From: Plazaster borealis
Lineage: Eukaryota; Echinodermata; Asteroidea; Forcipulatida; Labidiasteridae
Length of the DNA: 64,000 nucleotides
Direction of reading: 5' to 3'
NCBI GenBank assembly: GCA_021014325.1
Contig: CM037472.1
Coordinates: 2,232,001 to 2,296,000 of the forward strand
Of this stretch, positions 22,148-32,468 are shown in pieces. The position numbers and the translations under genes were made by a program. Each line of letters begins with the position of its first letter. Within the stretch, counting starts at the first letter, position 1. The notes below the pieces were generated by a model. It was not told where the DNA came from. It searched no databases and saw only the letters and a program-made list of their open reading frames with translations.

Positions 22148-22560
22148 AGTTTTCGTCCTTTTCGTCAATATTTTTAGCCATAGAACTACAGCTAATTTCA
22201 AGTTTGGAATTTGTAACGCACAACAGTCGTCTCAAAGATTTAATTGCCTATCAGTATAGAGCTAACGCTCAGCTAAATCATTTCCAAAAGGCCATTGTAT
22301 AAGCACAGAAAAATTATAAATTAACACATTATTTTGAAGCCTTTATCTGACATCAAAATAGGCTCTTTGTAGTATTTGGAAGCCATGATCTTATTAAGTA
22401 GCAACTCAACTTTGAAGGGAGTAATTACATATTGATCTACAGTAGGAGATACTGTCGCTCTCCTTCAGTCGCATTTCAGTATATTATGATAAGATATAAT
22501 TGATAAAGGCCAATATTGGCATACAATGAACACATTATTTCGAGTCCTTCGCTCTGGCCT
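22148..22560 (+). repeat. lectin upstream module, truncated
   Basis: Copy of 17861-18260; breaks off at about 22560 where the L3-type upstream region starts. Confidence 0.6.
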
Positions 22561-23014
22561 CTAATGCCATGTAATCGTTATTCACATGAACTGATGACGT
22601 CATTACAGACTTCTCGAAGACACCGGGAATGTAGAAAATAATTTTAAATCAGACTTAAGTTTCCCTTTGAGATCAGTAACAATCCGCTGACCACAATCGA
22701 TTATTCACAATTCCTTCCCACAAACTTTGCGTTGAAAGTGAGATAACGCTTAATTACCCACCGGCGCACCACACGAGAAAATTCATTACGCTTTACCTAC
22801 CTTCGGCAGATAATTCCCCCGCTGTATTTCATCAATTTTGTATTTCTTCTTTGTTTCTTTCTTTTCATTTTTTTATTTTTTTATTTTTTTTATGAGGCTT
22901 GTTTTCCCCGCTGGTCTCTGAAGGCATGATTAATTATACAGTGCTTATATTACACATCGGTGTAAGTAGTGTGGAAAGACAAAAATGTATTATTACCCCG
23001 ATGCAATTATACCA
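22561..23014 (+). repeat. L3/L7-type upstream region
   Basis: From about 22750 collinear with 38247-38500 upstream of L7 (ACCCACCGGCGCACCACACG; ATGAGGCTTGTTTT). It is interrupted after TTAA at 23015-23018 by a 1.9-kb insertion; the same locus before L7 is uninterrupted. Confidence 0.7.
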
Positions 23015-23333
23015 TTAAAGGGACACACTGACTTCGTTGGGCTATTTAGGCTACAACGTACACTAAAACATGACTCCAAAGGTCTTCCACGAATGGAGAA
23101 GAACAGTTGAGAAAAGGAACCATCAAATGTTGCCGTTTTTACGCATTTTTCAAAAAACAAAGGTCACGTGGGTTATCCTCATGATCTTTGGAGATAGTTT
23201 TACTTCCAGCCGTATAAAAGTAAATTACTGAACCAATGATTATTATTATTTGTTTACAACTATTCATGAGTACTTGACAAAAAAGACTATGTATTCAGAG
23301 TATGGATACACATTGTAAATAATGATGAAAAAA

Positions 23334-23368
23334 GCTGCCATTTTGAGCTCCGAGTGATAGCATCTGTA
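23334..23368 (-). repeat. captured lectin 5'UTR plus start codon
   Basis: On the minus strand this 35-bp stretch matches the sequence immediately around lectin start codons, TACAG through CTCAAAATGGCAGC, with one difference from L2 (ATGC for ACGC). Homology starts at a CAG and stops after the fourth codon base group GCAGC. It lies inside the TTAA element, separated from any lectin coding sequence. Confidence 0.75.
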
Positions 23369-23815
23369 GCGTGTTTTACGGCGCACCAGCGTGGGAGCTA
23401 GCGGAACGTAAACCTTGGGGCATATCCCGTACAGCCGGTGCCGTGTCTCATGGGGCCAGAGAGACAAACCCCGGGAGCATGAACTCCCCAACTTGCCGGT
23501 CTAGCCGTGATCTTGTGGGAGGGGTAGGGAGCCAGACCATTACTGACGTTCTGTTTTACGATGGTTTTTAGTCTGTACCATACATAATTATGTAGACCAC
23601 TTTTCTAATAGTGACGGTGCAATCGTGTTTATTGAAAGTGTTGAAAAAGTTTTCTGACAACAATTGCAAAAATACGGATCTTGGAAATGCGATAGAAGGG
23701 ACAGGAGGGAATTGAAAAGGTGAACAATTTTAATTAAATCTGATTTTGAGGGAACGAAATTCATTATTTGAATTAAATCTTGAATCAATTTTTTATGTTC
23801 AGGGGACAAAACAAA

Positions 23816-24080
23816 TTTTTAGGGAACGAAGGCGTATCTTGAGGGAATGAAAGCATATCTTAAAGGAACGGAAGCGCATCTTGAGGGAACGGAAGCGTAT
23901 CTTGAGGGAACGAAAGCGTATCTCGAGGGAACGAAAGCGTATCTCGAGGGAACGGAAGTGTATCTTGAGGGAACGAAAGCGTATCTTGAGGGAACGGAAG
24001 CGTATCTTGAGGAAAGCGTATCTCGAGGGAACGGAAGTGTATCTCGAGGGCACCGAAGCGTATTTTGAGGGAACAAAAGC
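23816..24080. repeat. 21-bp minisatellite
   Basis: About twelve units close to GGAACGAAAGCGTATCTTGA plus G. Because 21 is divisible by three, two plus-strand and two minus-strand frames stay open (EGTKAYL, RERKRIL, VPSRYAF, RSLKIRF). These are repeat translations; coding is unproven. Confidence 0.9.
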
Positions 24081-24904
24081 ATACGAAAATGTATTTTCAA
24101 AACAATCTAGGCCTTTTACATACCCTCAAAATCATATATTTTGAAGCAACAAAATAACACTTTGAAGAAGTGAAATAACATTTCGGGGGAACGAAATATT
24201 ATGAATGACAAGATATTATCTAGAGGGAACAAATATATTTTACCTTTTATTTTTTCTTGATTTTCCCCCACCTGTCCCTTTATAGGGGCTCTCGATCCGT
24301 ACCAACAGTAAAACCTGTCGTCGCGAACGACCGTGCGGGTTGTTGTTACAATCGCATTCCAGCTACTTTTGGCATTGCAATAACTATATACATACTAGTT
24401 ATGTACTAGACCCAGTAACTGTTAGGCGCTGTACTCCTTTTAATATTTATTATGCTTTTTGGACTTTTTCTTGTTGTTTTACCATATTATTTTTTGGTTT
24501 GTGTCTTTGTATTTTTTGGGGGTCGATCTTTGAATGTCGAAGGAACGTAGATTGGACAATAAGCATTGGACTGACCATACGCGTGTATTATGTCAGTTGT
24601 TTATACTCGCCTTTGAGTTGGTTGGATATGTAGACTGGATCCTCATGCCTCGCCTTAGTAATAACATTTACATAAACAGAGCACCAGTCTACTTGCAACA
24701 GAGCGCAGCAATATTCCGTAAATTTGACACTTGCAACGGCTGGTAAAAAGTATACGCTGACCTTTGACCGCTTTTGTATTTTTCGATAATTTCTCGTTAA
24801 TTACGTGACATTTATGTAAAAAAACAAAAATCAAAAACATATAAAATTAATTGTCTATAATTCTACGTCAGTAAACTACGTAAACAGTAAACCGGTGTGC
24901 CCCT

Positions 24905-25006
24905 TTAATTGCAGCACGAACTGAAAAGTCGATAGGCAGTGATGCGCTACCCCGAATTGCTTTCAACTGGCATACTGAGCACAGACGCCATCACTCGGAG
25001 CTCAAA
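24905..25006 (+). promoter_or_regulatory. lectin promoter/5'UTR, class P2 (L3)
   Basis: Shares GCAGCACGAACTGAAAAGTC with the L7 upstream region and differs from class P1 until ACTGAGCACAGACGCCATCA, after which all lectins agree to the ATG. Promoter role inferred. Confidence 0.5.
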
Positions 25007-25564
25007 ATGGCAGCAAACTTCACTGTTTTCAGTATTCTTGTAGCTCTCCTTCAGTCGCATTTCCTGATCGTATCTCCCGCATGCATGTCCTGCCGCAGTC
25101 CATGGACAAGTTTTGGGAATCATTGTTATCTTCTTGTGACGGATGCCAAGACCTTTGATGAAGCTGAGCAGTACTGCCAGGGTTTGTCACGCCTTGGCAG
25201 ACCATCTCATCTGACGTCCATTATGAGCCAAGAGGAAAATGACTTCCTTGTCCAGCTTGTCACACAGATGAACGGAGTGGTGTCTCAAAGCACATGGTTC
25301 GGCTACCGGCACGGCTCAACCACGGGTTCCTTCGCCTGGATCGACGGTAGCCCTTCCGGGAACTACACCAACTGGGCCCCAAATGAACCCAATAATGAAG
25401 CTGGTACGGAGGAGTGTGTGAGATGTTTCAAAATTCCTTGTGGAATGACAACCCTTGCACTCAATTGTGGAGCTTCATTTGTAAAATACCTGAAAGATTT
25501 TCAGTTAAAATGTGATGAAGATGTTGAAGGAGTAAGCTTGCTCAAGCGTCAGCAGAATAAGTAG
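25007..25564 (+). CDS. C-type lectin L3 with frameshifted C-terminus (185 aa)
   Basis: Starts MAANFTVFSILVALLQSHFL and reads a normal CTLD through WAPNEPNNEAGTEECV, including the EPN motif typical of mannose-type ligands. Compared with L6, one C is missing near 25420 (GTGTGTGAGATG versus GTGTGTCGAGATG). The frame then leaves the ancestral path, losing WND and the last two canonical cysteines; a new tail of about 45 residues ends at 25564 instead of the ancestral stop at 25513-25515. The 3' DNA still matches L6. Either a recent pseudogene or, less likely, a protein with a novel tail. Confidence 0.75.
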   Translation: MAANFTVFSILVALLQSHFLIVSPACMSCRSPWTSFGNHCYLLVTDAKTFDEAEQYCQGLSRLGRPSHLTSIMSQEENDFLVQLVTQMNGVVSQSTWFGYRHGSTTGSFAWIDGSPSGNYTNWAPNEPNNEAGTEECVRCFKIPCGMTTLALNCGASFVKYLKDFQLKCDEDVEGVSLLKRQQNK

Positions 25565-25958
25565 AATAAGTAGAATTATAAACTTTAATTAACTCTAAAC
25601 TTCACTATAAACTTAATATCGATGGCACTAACATCACAGAGCGGGCGGGTCATGAATAATGTTATTGTCAACAATGTTGTGTCATTGAAGTACCAATGTT
25701 TTGGGGCCCAATGGTCCATTCGTATGAAGAATAGTTCTACATTTTAAAAGGACGCATACTGTTTGAAATCGGCTAAACTACAGACAAACTATCGGGACTT
25801 CAGTACTACCGCCGAGACAAGCACAGCCGTGAACCTGTACAGTTTCAAGATTATTGAGCTGAACAAAAAACCCGCATAACTGATTCAACGAGCGGTTAAC
25901 CGATTAACCGAATAACCGTTGCAGCACTAGCCGATGGACCAATCCAGTTAGCTCTTTT
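25516..25958 (+). repeat. lectin downstream module (gamma type) of L3
   Basis: Collinear with 36357-36800 after L6. Shares the GGTTAACCGATTAACCGAAT motif with alpha modules but is otherwise distinct. Confidence 0.6.
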
Positions 25959-26327
25959 TTGCACTGAACACGTTTGGAAATTGTCAAAGACTAGTGTTCT
26001 CACTTGGTATATCCCAACATATGCATAAAGTAACAAGGCTGTGAACATTTTGGCTCAATTGGACATCGAAGTTGCAAGAAAATGATGAAAGAAAAAACAC
26101 CCTTGTCGTACAAATTTGTGTGCTTTCAGATAGGAATAAAAACTTCTTGCAAGAAGTTTTTTTACATTATTTTAGTGAGAAATTACCTCTTTCTCAAAAA
26201 CTACGTTACTTCAGAGGGAGTCGTTTCCTACAATGTTTTTACTATCAACAGCTCTCCGTTGCTTGTTACCAAGTAAGTTTTAATGCTAATATTTGTTTTG
26301 AGTCATTACCAAACGTGTACGATACCT
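25959..26327 (+). repeat. MITE-A inserted after L3
   Basis: Ends GCACTGAACACG and CGTGTACGATACCT. TTAA remains on the right (26328-26331); the left copy has mutated to T-rich. The empty site is after L6 (36804-36815, AGCTCTTTAACTTTATC). Confidence 0.85.
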
Positions 26328-26331
26328 TTAA

Positions 26332-26938
26332 CTTTATCGACTACCTGTACGGAGGGGCCACAAAGTCAGGTTTTAGTTGAGATATTACTTTTATGTTGAA
26401 TTTTGGGTATCTTTTGTGAATGGGACAATATTGGTTGCCTGAAATTGATGGATCGTAGAGACATGACAGCTGAAATTCGAGAATAGTATTTTCCTTTTTT
26501 GTGGGGGATGTTTATCAGAAAGTATTCGGACCCAAAAAGAGGGGACGCACTTGGGCTGCTCTAGATACAATCGGATGCAATCAGTTGACGAAAAGGGAAT
26601 CTGACATTATTTGTAAATACTTGAGTTGTCTCGTTCTCTATAGATTGATTTTTTAGTCTGGTCATTTAATTCCAGAAAATTCATTCGGGATTCACTGTTA
26701 CTTTTGTCCAAATTAATGCGATTTTTTCCCATATTAGTTGAACTCCTTTTGCGATTTTTGCATGTATTTGATTATATCGCCTCTTCACAATGTACAGTAT
26801 ACTTCATGGGGAATTCTCGTTCAATTAATTGAATAATTATAATCAAAGCAGTAACACACTTTCAATTGAACAATACAAAGTTCCATGCAGTAGAAAAACA
26901 TTGGTTAATTTATTGCTGTTGGTCCAAAAAGATGCCTA
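26332..26938. repeat. inter-lectin spacer copy
   Basis: Collinear with 36815-37360 and parts of 17330-17850. No gene. Confidence 0.5.
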
Positions 26939-27302
26939 GGGCACTGAACACGTTTGGAAATTGTCAAAGACCAGTGTTCTCATTTGGTGTATCCCAACAT
27001 TATGCATAAAATAACAAGCCTGTGAAAAATGGGCTCAATTGGTCATCGAAGTTGCAAGAAAATGATGAAAGAATAACACTCTTGTTGTACAAATTTGTGT
27101 GCTTCAGATAGGAATAAAAACTTCTTGCAAGAAGTTTTTATTATTTTAGTGAGAAATTACCTCTTTCTCAAAAACTACGTTACTTCAGAGGGGGTCGTTT
27201 CCTACAATGTTTTATACTATCAGCAGCTCTCCGTTGCTTGTTACCAAGTAAGTTTTTATGCTAATATTTGTTTTGAGTCATTACCAAACGTGTACGATAC
27301 CT
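26939..27302 (+). repeat. MITE-A, full length
   Basis: Ends GCACTGAACACG / CGTGTACGATACCT with TTAA at 27303-27306. It interrupts the spacer/upstream-module junction that is continuous at about 17843-17860. Confidence 0.85.
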
Positions 27303-28640
27303 TTAAGTTGGTATTTCGTCGTTGTTGTCAATATTCTCAGCCATAGAATTACAGCTAATTTCAAGTTTGGAATTTGGAACGCACAACAGTCGTCTCAAAG
27401 ATTTAATTGCCTATCAGTAAGAGCTAAGTAACTGTCAACTCAATCATTTCCAAAAGGCCATTAAAAGCACAGAATATAAACAAACACATTATTTTGTAGC
27501 TTTTACTTGGCATCACAATAGGCTCTTTGTAGTTTATTGAAGCGATTTTCTAATTAGGTAGCAACTCAACTTTGAAGGGAGTAATTGCACATTGATCTAC
27601 TGTAGGAGATACTGTCACTCTCCTTCAGTAGCATTTCAGTATATTATGATAATTATATCATTGATAAAGGCCGATATAGGCATAAAATGAACACATCATT
27701 TCCAGTCCTCAATCCCGGCCCGTACTGCCAAGAATAATAATGCTTGCATGGTACGGGGATAAACAATAGGGAGAAATTAATAGACTATCCTAACTTGTAA
27801 ATGATTGAATCTTAGAATAAATTTCATATTGAGGACGCTATGAGAAACAACAAATACAATCACCAAAGTGTGGGAGTGCGGTGCATAATTGGCCCACTAT
27901 CCCACAGACTTTAAAGGTCATGCTTGTAGTAAGCAAGGTACTAGCAGTATATAAACTGAAATCATAGTTTATAAAGACGCATTAGGGTTATAAATAAATA
28001 AAATATTTCGTCCTTTTCGCCATTAATGTCAGTGAAATGTATCTTAGTATTTGGACTCTTTACTCACAAACAATAATCTTAAGGAAATAATTGCCTCTCG
28101 GTGAGACTTAATTGCCATATCAATAATTAAAAATCCTTGTAAGAATCAAATGAGCAATTATTTGCAGCTTTTACCTGGTATTAAAAGCTCTAAATGATTT
28201 ATTGATGAAGCCATTTTTTCATTTGTCAGTACAACAGGGGATAAAACCATACATTTTTATTCGGGGCAAGCTAGGGCAAACACATAAATTGAGTGTTTGG
28301 GTTGGGCTTGTTGAGGTATGGATCCATTCATTTTGAGGATTTTTTTATATCTCATTTGACCCCCCCCCCCAACCACCCCGCACCTCCCTCTCCTGGTTAC
28401 GCCGCTGCAGTACAATCATTATGTCAACATGGAGAGACTGAGAGAGAGAAAAACAGATTTTTAAATTAAGAGCGCATTGAACAAACACAACAACTAATAA
28501 CTTGTTGTTTGTATTACTTATTTAATAACATGGAATTGTTAGTATAGCAAGTCAACTGTGATTGGAATAGAATCAAAATGAGCAATAAAGTTAATAAACG
28601 CTTGCCTTTGAATTCCCACTATTGACATAATTTGTTCTTT
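27303..28640 (+). repeat. lectin upstream module of L4
   Basis: Collinear with 17861-19150. Contains a G-tract element at 28235-28410 ending GTTACGCCGCTGCAG. Confidence 0.65.
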
Positions 28641-28649
28641 CGAAATTAG

Positions 28650-28778
28650 TAAGTGAGCCGATGAGTGCTCTCCTAAAGTACAACTGCGTGTTGCTGTGGA
28701 GGGTGAAGCTGCTCGGCAACTAAACATTTAAACTGTGTTCATTCCGCTGAGTACAGACGCTATCACTCGCAGCGCAAA
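28650..28778 (+). promoter_or_regulatory. lectin promoter/5'UTR, class P1 (L4)
   Basis: Conserved P1 block; the last bases read CACTCGCAGCGCAAAATGG instead of the GGAGCTC seen in L2, L3, L5, L6 and L7. Confidence 0.55.
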
Positions 28779-29282
28779 ATGGCAGCAAACTTCACTGTTT
28801 TCAGTATTCTTGTAGCTCTCCTTCAGTCGCATTTCCTGATGGTATCTCCCGCATGCATGTCCTGCCGCAGTCCATGGACAAGTTTTGGGAATCATTGCTA
28901 CCTTCTCGTGACGGATGTCAAGACCTTTGATGAAGCTGAACAGTACTGTCAGGGTTTGTCACGCCTTGGCAGACCATCTCATCTGGCGTCCGTTATGAGC
29001 CAAGAGGAAAATGACTTCCTCTTCCAGCTTGCCACACCGATGAACGGAGGAGTGCCGACTAAGAATATATGGATTGGCTATCGACGTGACTCCACCACGG
29101 GTTCCTTCGCCTGGATCGACGGTAGCCCTTCCGGGAACTACACCAACTGGGGCACGGGTGAACCCAATAATGTTAAGGGGAACGAGAATTGTGTCGTGAT
29201 CCGTAAGCCTTTATGGAATGACACGCCTTGCACTATATTGAGGGGCTGCATTTGTAAAAGACCCGAACGATTTTCAGCTTAA
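28779..29282 (+). CDS. secreted C-type lectin L4 (167 aa), EPN type
   Basis: Intact single-exon lectin. Signal peptide about 1-25 (ends MVSPA), then a long-form CTLD: Cys29-Cys40 pair (CRSPWTSFGNHC), Cys57 with Cys159, Cys138 with Cys151, plus unpaired-looking Cys26 and Cys157. The ligand loop has EPN at 128-130 and WND at 146-148, the canonical calcium and mannose/GlcNAc-type set, so it is the best candidate in the array for real sugar binding. Sequon NYT at 120-122. Its 3' half and downstream DNA are almost identical to L7. Echinoderm lectins of this size act as secreted agglutinins; that role is inferred. Confidence 0.9.
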   Translation: MAANFTVFSILVALLQSHFLMVSPACMSCRSPWTSFGNHCYLLVTDVKTFDEAEQYCQGLSRLGRPSHLASVMSQEENDFLFQLATPMNGGVPTKNIWIGYRRDSTTGSFAWIDGSPSGNYTNWGTGEPNNVKGNENCVVIRKPLWNDTPCTILRGCICKRPERFSA

Positions 29283-30130
29283 ATGCGATAAGGATGTTGA
29301 AGGAGCTTAAGCTTGCTCAAGAGTCAGCAGAAAAAGTAGAATTATATCATTCAAGTATCAATATCATCTATTAACTTAAAGCCAATTTGAAAGCCTTGTC
29401 CGGCTACCGCCGAAAGTCGACTTGCAAAAAAACTATAGGCAACCGATGGCACTGAGAAACGCCCAGGTAAAAACATTGTTAAGTTGTGAATAAACGTGAT
29501 TCTACATTTGAAACGATTGTTTGAAATCGGCACTATAGAACAAGGACGTGTACATTTTCAAGAATAATCGAACTGAAAAATATAACCCGGATAACCGATT
29601 TAACGAGTGGTTAACCGATTAACCGAATAACCTTTGCAGCACCAGCCGATGGACCGATCCGCTTATTGGCTCTTTAACCAAATTGACGACAGCTCGTCCG
29701 TAGGGGCCACACCTGTACTACTACACCGACCAACCCTTAACATAAGCGGTAATCGAGAGACTGCGCCCAGATACTTGATACTACAATCGAATTCAACTTT
29801 TTGTGGAATGACAATGCCGTGTATAACAAACTCAGAAGTTACTTTAGTAATTCTGACCAGTCTGGTCCAGAGTAGGAACTCATTAACAAATTCACTGGCT
29901 CTACAGTTGACAATAACGGTCGTGTGTCCGACTTAACGGCTTCGGCAGTGGCTATGGCTGGATTGCTGAAAAGGCATATTCTTCAACGTTGTCGCTGCTG
30001 TCAACGGCCATAGCCGTAGCCGAAGTCGCTTGATTCAGACGCGGGATAATTCTCAACACACTTTAAATGCTAGGTCCGATTTGGGGCCGAATTGGCCCAT
30101 ACATTCTGATGTAAGTTTTAACTAGCCCTT
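29283..30130 (+). repeat. lectin downstream module of L4
   Basis: Bases to about 29968 are almost identical to 39097-39786 after L7; beyond that it continues into the foldback unit (to about 30026) as after L1 and L2. The conserved 100-codon frame (29634-29936) is identical in both copies because the DNA is recently duplicated, not because a protein is evident. Confidence 0.75.
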
Positions 30131-30961
30131 TTTGCAGGTGAACCTTTCATGGTGTTGCACGATATATTATATTTTAATCCACTAATGATAAGTGGTATAT
30201 GTTTGACCAAATTACAAACTAAACATTATCTGTAATCGGGATCCATGACATTAATTCACGTCCATCAATTATGAACAAACAATTTTGCATGTTACATGTA
30301 TTTGTGCATTGTCTGTGGCATATGCGAAAGTTTTTGTATATTTCCCGGGTTTTTTAATAGCATCATTTGTCAAAATTCGTTTATACGAGAAAACAAAATT
30401 CTTTCAGCCGAATCGGGTCATTTAACTTCGTGTTGTATGCTGCTGTTTATAGAGGAGTTCTTACACACGATTTTACAGATAACGACAGCTGTAATTTGAG
30501 ACAATTTTCTGGGGATGTTTGTTTCAGCAAAGAGTTAGGAACCAAACAGAGGGGACGCACTTCCCTTTTTAAGTTGCTCTTGATACAATCGGATGCAATC
30601 TGAAACATCAGTTGACGAAAAGGGACCCTGACATTATTTGTAAATACTTGAATGTTGTATCGTTCTCTTTAGATTGAATTTTTAGTTCTGGTCAATGAAT
30701 CTCAGAAAATTTGTTTGGGATGCATTGTTACCTTTGTCCAAATTAATGCGAGTTTTTTCCCCACGTAGTTTAGGTTGAACTCCTTTTGCGATTTTCGCAT
30801 GGATTTGATTATAATGCCTCTATACATTAATTCATGAGGAACTCGCGATCAATTAATTAAATAATCAAAGCAATAACTCACTTTCAATTGTACAATAACA
30901 AGTTATATTCAATGGAAAAACATTTGTTAATTGATTGCTGTTGGTTCAAAATTATGCTTAT
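30131..30961. repeat. inter-lectin spacer copy
   Basis: Diverged copy of 16862-17860. No gene. Confidence 0.5.
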
Positions 30962-32120
30962 TTGATGTTTACGTATTTCGTCCTTTTCGTCAATACTTTC
31001 AGCCATAGAATTACAGCTAAGTTTGAAATTTTTAACGCACAACAGTCGTCTCAAAGATTTAATTGCCTATCGGTAAGAGCTAACTGTCACCTCAATTATT
31101 TCCGAAAGGCCTTGTAAGCACAGAATATAAATAAACACATTGTTTTGTAGCTTTTACTTGGCATCAAAATAGGCTCTTTGTAGTTTTTTGAAGCCATGAT
31201 CTAATTAAGTAGCAACTCAACTTTGAAGGGAGTAAGTACATATTGATCTACTGTAGGAGATACTGTCGCTCTCCTTCAGTCGCATTTCAGCATATTATGA
31301 TAAGATATAATTGATAAAGGCCAATATAGGCATACAATGAACACATTATTTCGAGTCCTCCAGCACTGGCCCGTATTGCCAAGAATAGTAATGCTTGCAT
31401 GGTATACGGGGATAAACAATGGGGACAAATAGACTATGCGTTTTAAATGATTCAATCTTGGCATAAATTTCATATTGAGTACACATCGAGAAACTACGGA
31501 AGCGTATTAAGGACATGGCAAAAACATTTTTCCCACATTGCTAATTCGCCCGGGCGATTTACTATTTCGCCCGGGCGATTTGCTATTTCGCCCGGTCGGT
31601 TTACTTATTCGCCCAGGCGATTTACTATTTCGCCCGGTCGGTTTACTAATTCGCCCGGGCGATTTACTATTTCGCCCGGGCGATTTACTGGTTTAGTAAT
31701 TAGTAAATCGCCCAGGCGAAATAGAAAATCGCCCGGGACATAAGAAACAACAAATACAATCATCAAAGTGTGGGAGTGCGGTGCATAGTTGGCCCACTAT
31801 CCCACAGACTTTAAAGGTCATGCTTGTAGTAAGCAAGGTACTTGCATTAAATAAACTGAAATCATAGTTTAAAAAGACGCATTAGGTTATAAATAAATTA
31901 TATATTTTCGTCAATGTCATCAAATTTCGGCAAATTTTATAATTTGGAAATGTTTTACTCACCACAAAAAAACCCCTCAATAAATTAATTGCCTCTCGGT
32001 AAGAGTTAACTGTCGTATCCATTATCAATGATCCCTGTAAGAATAAAATGAGTACTAATTTGAAGCCTTTATCGGGCATCAACAAGCTCTAATTGATGTA
32101 ATACATTTTCATGTGGGGGC
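30962..32120 (+). repeat. lectin upstream module without a gene
   Basis: Collinear with 17861-18800, interrupted by the insertion at 31495-31736. It leads to an orphan promoter start at about 32447-32468 instead of a lectin. Confidence 0.6.
31495..31736. repeat. insertion carrying a CGCCCGGGCG array
   Basis: About nine units near TTCGCCCGGGCGATTTACTA, the last two inverted. The insertion interrupts a module that is continuous at 18378-18400, and the direct repeat AGAAAC flanks it on both sides. Each core CGCCCGGGCG is itself palindromic. The ORF reading ISPGRFT repeats is a repeat translation. Confidence 0.8.
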
Positions 32121-32446
32121 AAGCGTTTGCAAAGACATTGGAGGGATGCATTTTTGCAATGTTTTAATTTCATTTCCCCCTAACCAGTCAATCACATTAT
32201 CATCATGGACAAGATAATTGATTTTATTCTCCCCTCTCTCTCTCTGTCTGTATAGTATGGGCGCATTGAACAAACACAACAACTAACTTCCTCTTTGTAT
32301 TGCTCATAAGAAAATATATTACATATGCAAATAGCAAGTCAACGGTGATTGGCATAAAATTACAATGAGCTAAGAAGATAATATTGCCTTTCAATTCCCA
32401 TGCATTATTGACATATTTGACATGATTATTTTGTTTCAAAAATTAG
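32121..32446. repeat. upstream-module tail, diverged
   Basis: Related to the segment just before P1 promoters (CAAACACAACAACTAA; TAGCAAGTCAAC). No gene. Confidence 0.5.
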
Positions 32447-32468
32447 TAAGTGAGCTGACGAGCGCTCT
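32447..32468 (+). promoter_or_regulatory. orphan P1 promoter start, deletion junction
   Basis: TAAGTGAGCTGACGAGCGCT is the start of a P1 promoter but joins directly to upstream-module sequence (CAATTATTTTCAAAAGGCC). The lectin gene expected here has been lost. Confidence 0.6.

Larger units (their letters stand above)
23019..24904 (+). mobile_element. 1,886-bp TTAA-flanked non-autonomous transposon
   Basis: Flanked by TTAA on both sides (23015-23018 and 24905-24908). Ends AGGGACACACTG and the complement of AGGGGCACACCG form short imperfect TIRs. The L7 upstream region at 38498-38504 carries the empty site (ACCATTAATTGCAGC), so size and target duplication are read directly. No transposase frame is visible. 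Cargo includes a 35-bp lectin 5'UTR/start copy (23334-23368, reverse), a 21-bp minisatellite (about 23816-24080) and a fragment of foldback family 2. The TTAA target suggests piggyBac-type mobilisation (inference). Confidence 0.8.

Noticed and set aside
23799..24144. Coiled-coil or repeat protein genes on both strands
   Set aside because: All frames are translations of the 21-bp minisatellite with no flanking coding sequence.
29634..29936. Conserved 100-codon protein identical after L4 and L7
   Set aside because: The identity reflects a recently duplicated DNA block; the L1 and L2 paralogous modules do not keep the frame.
31447..31743. Gly/Arg-rich repeat protein
   Set aside because: Translation of the CGCCCGGGCG insert; upstream codons belong to a non-coding lectin module.
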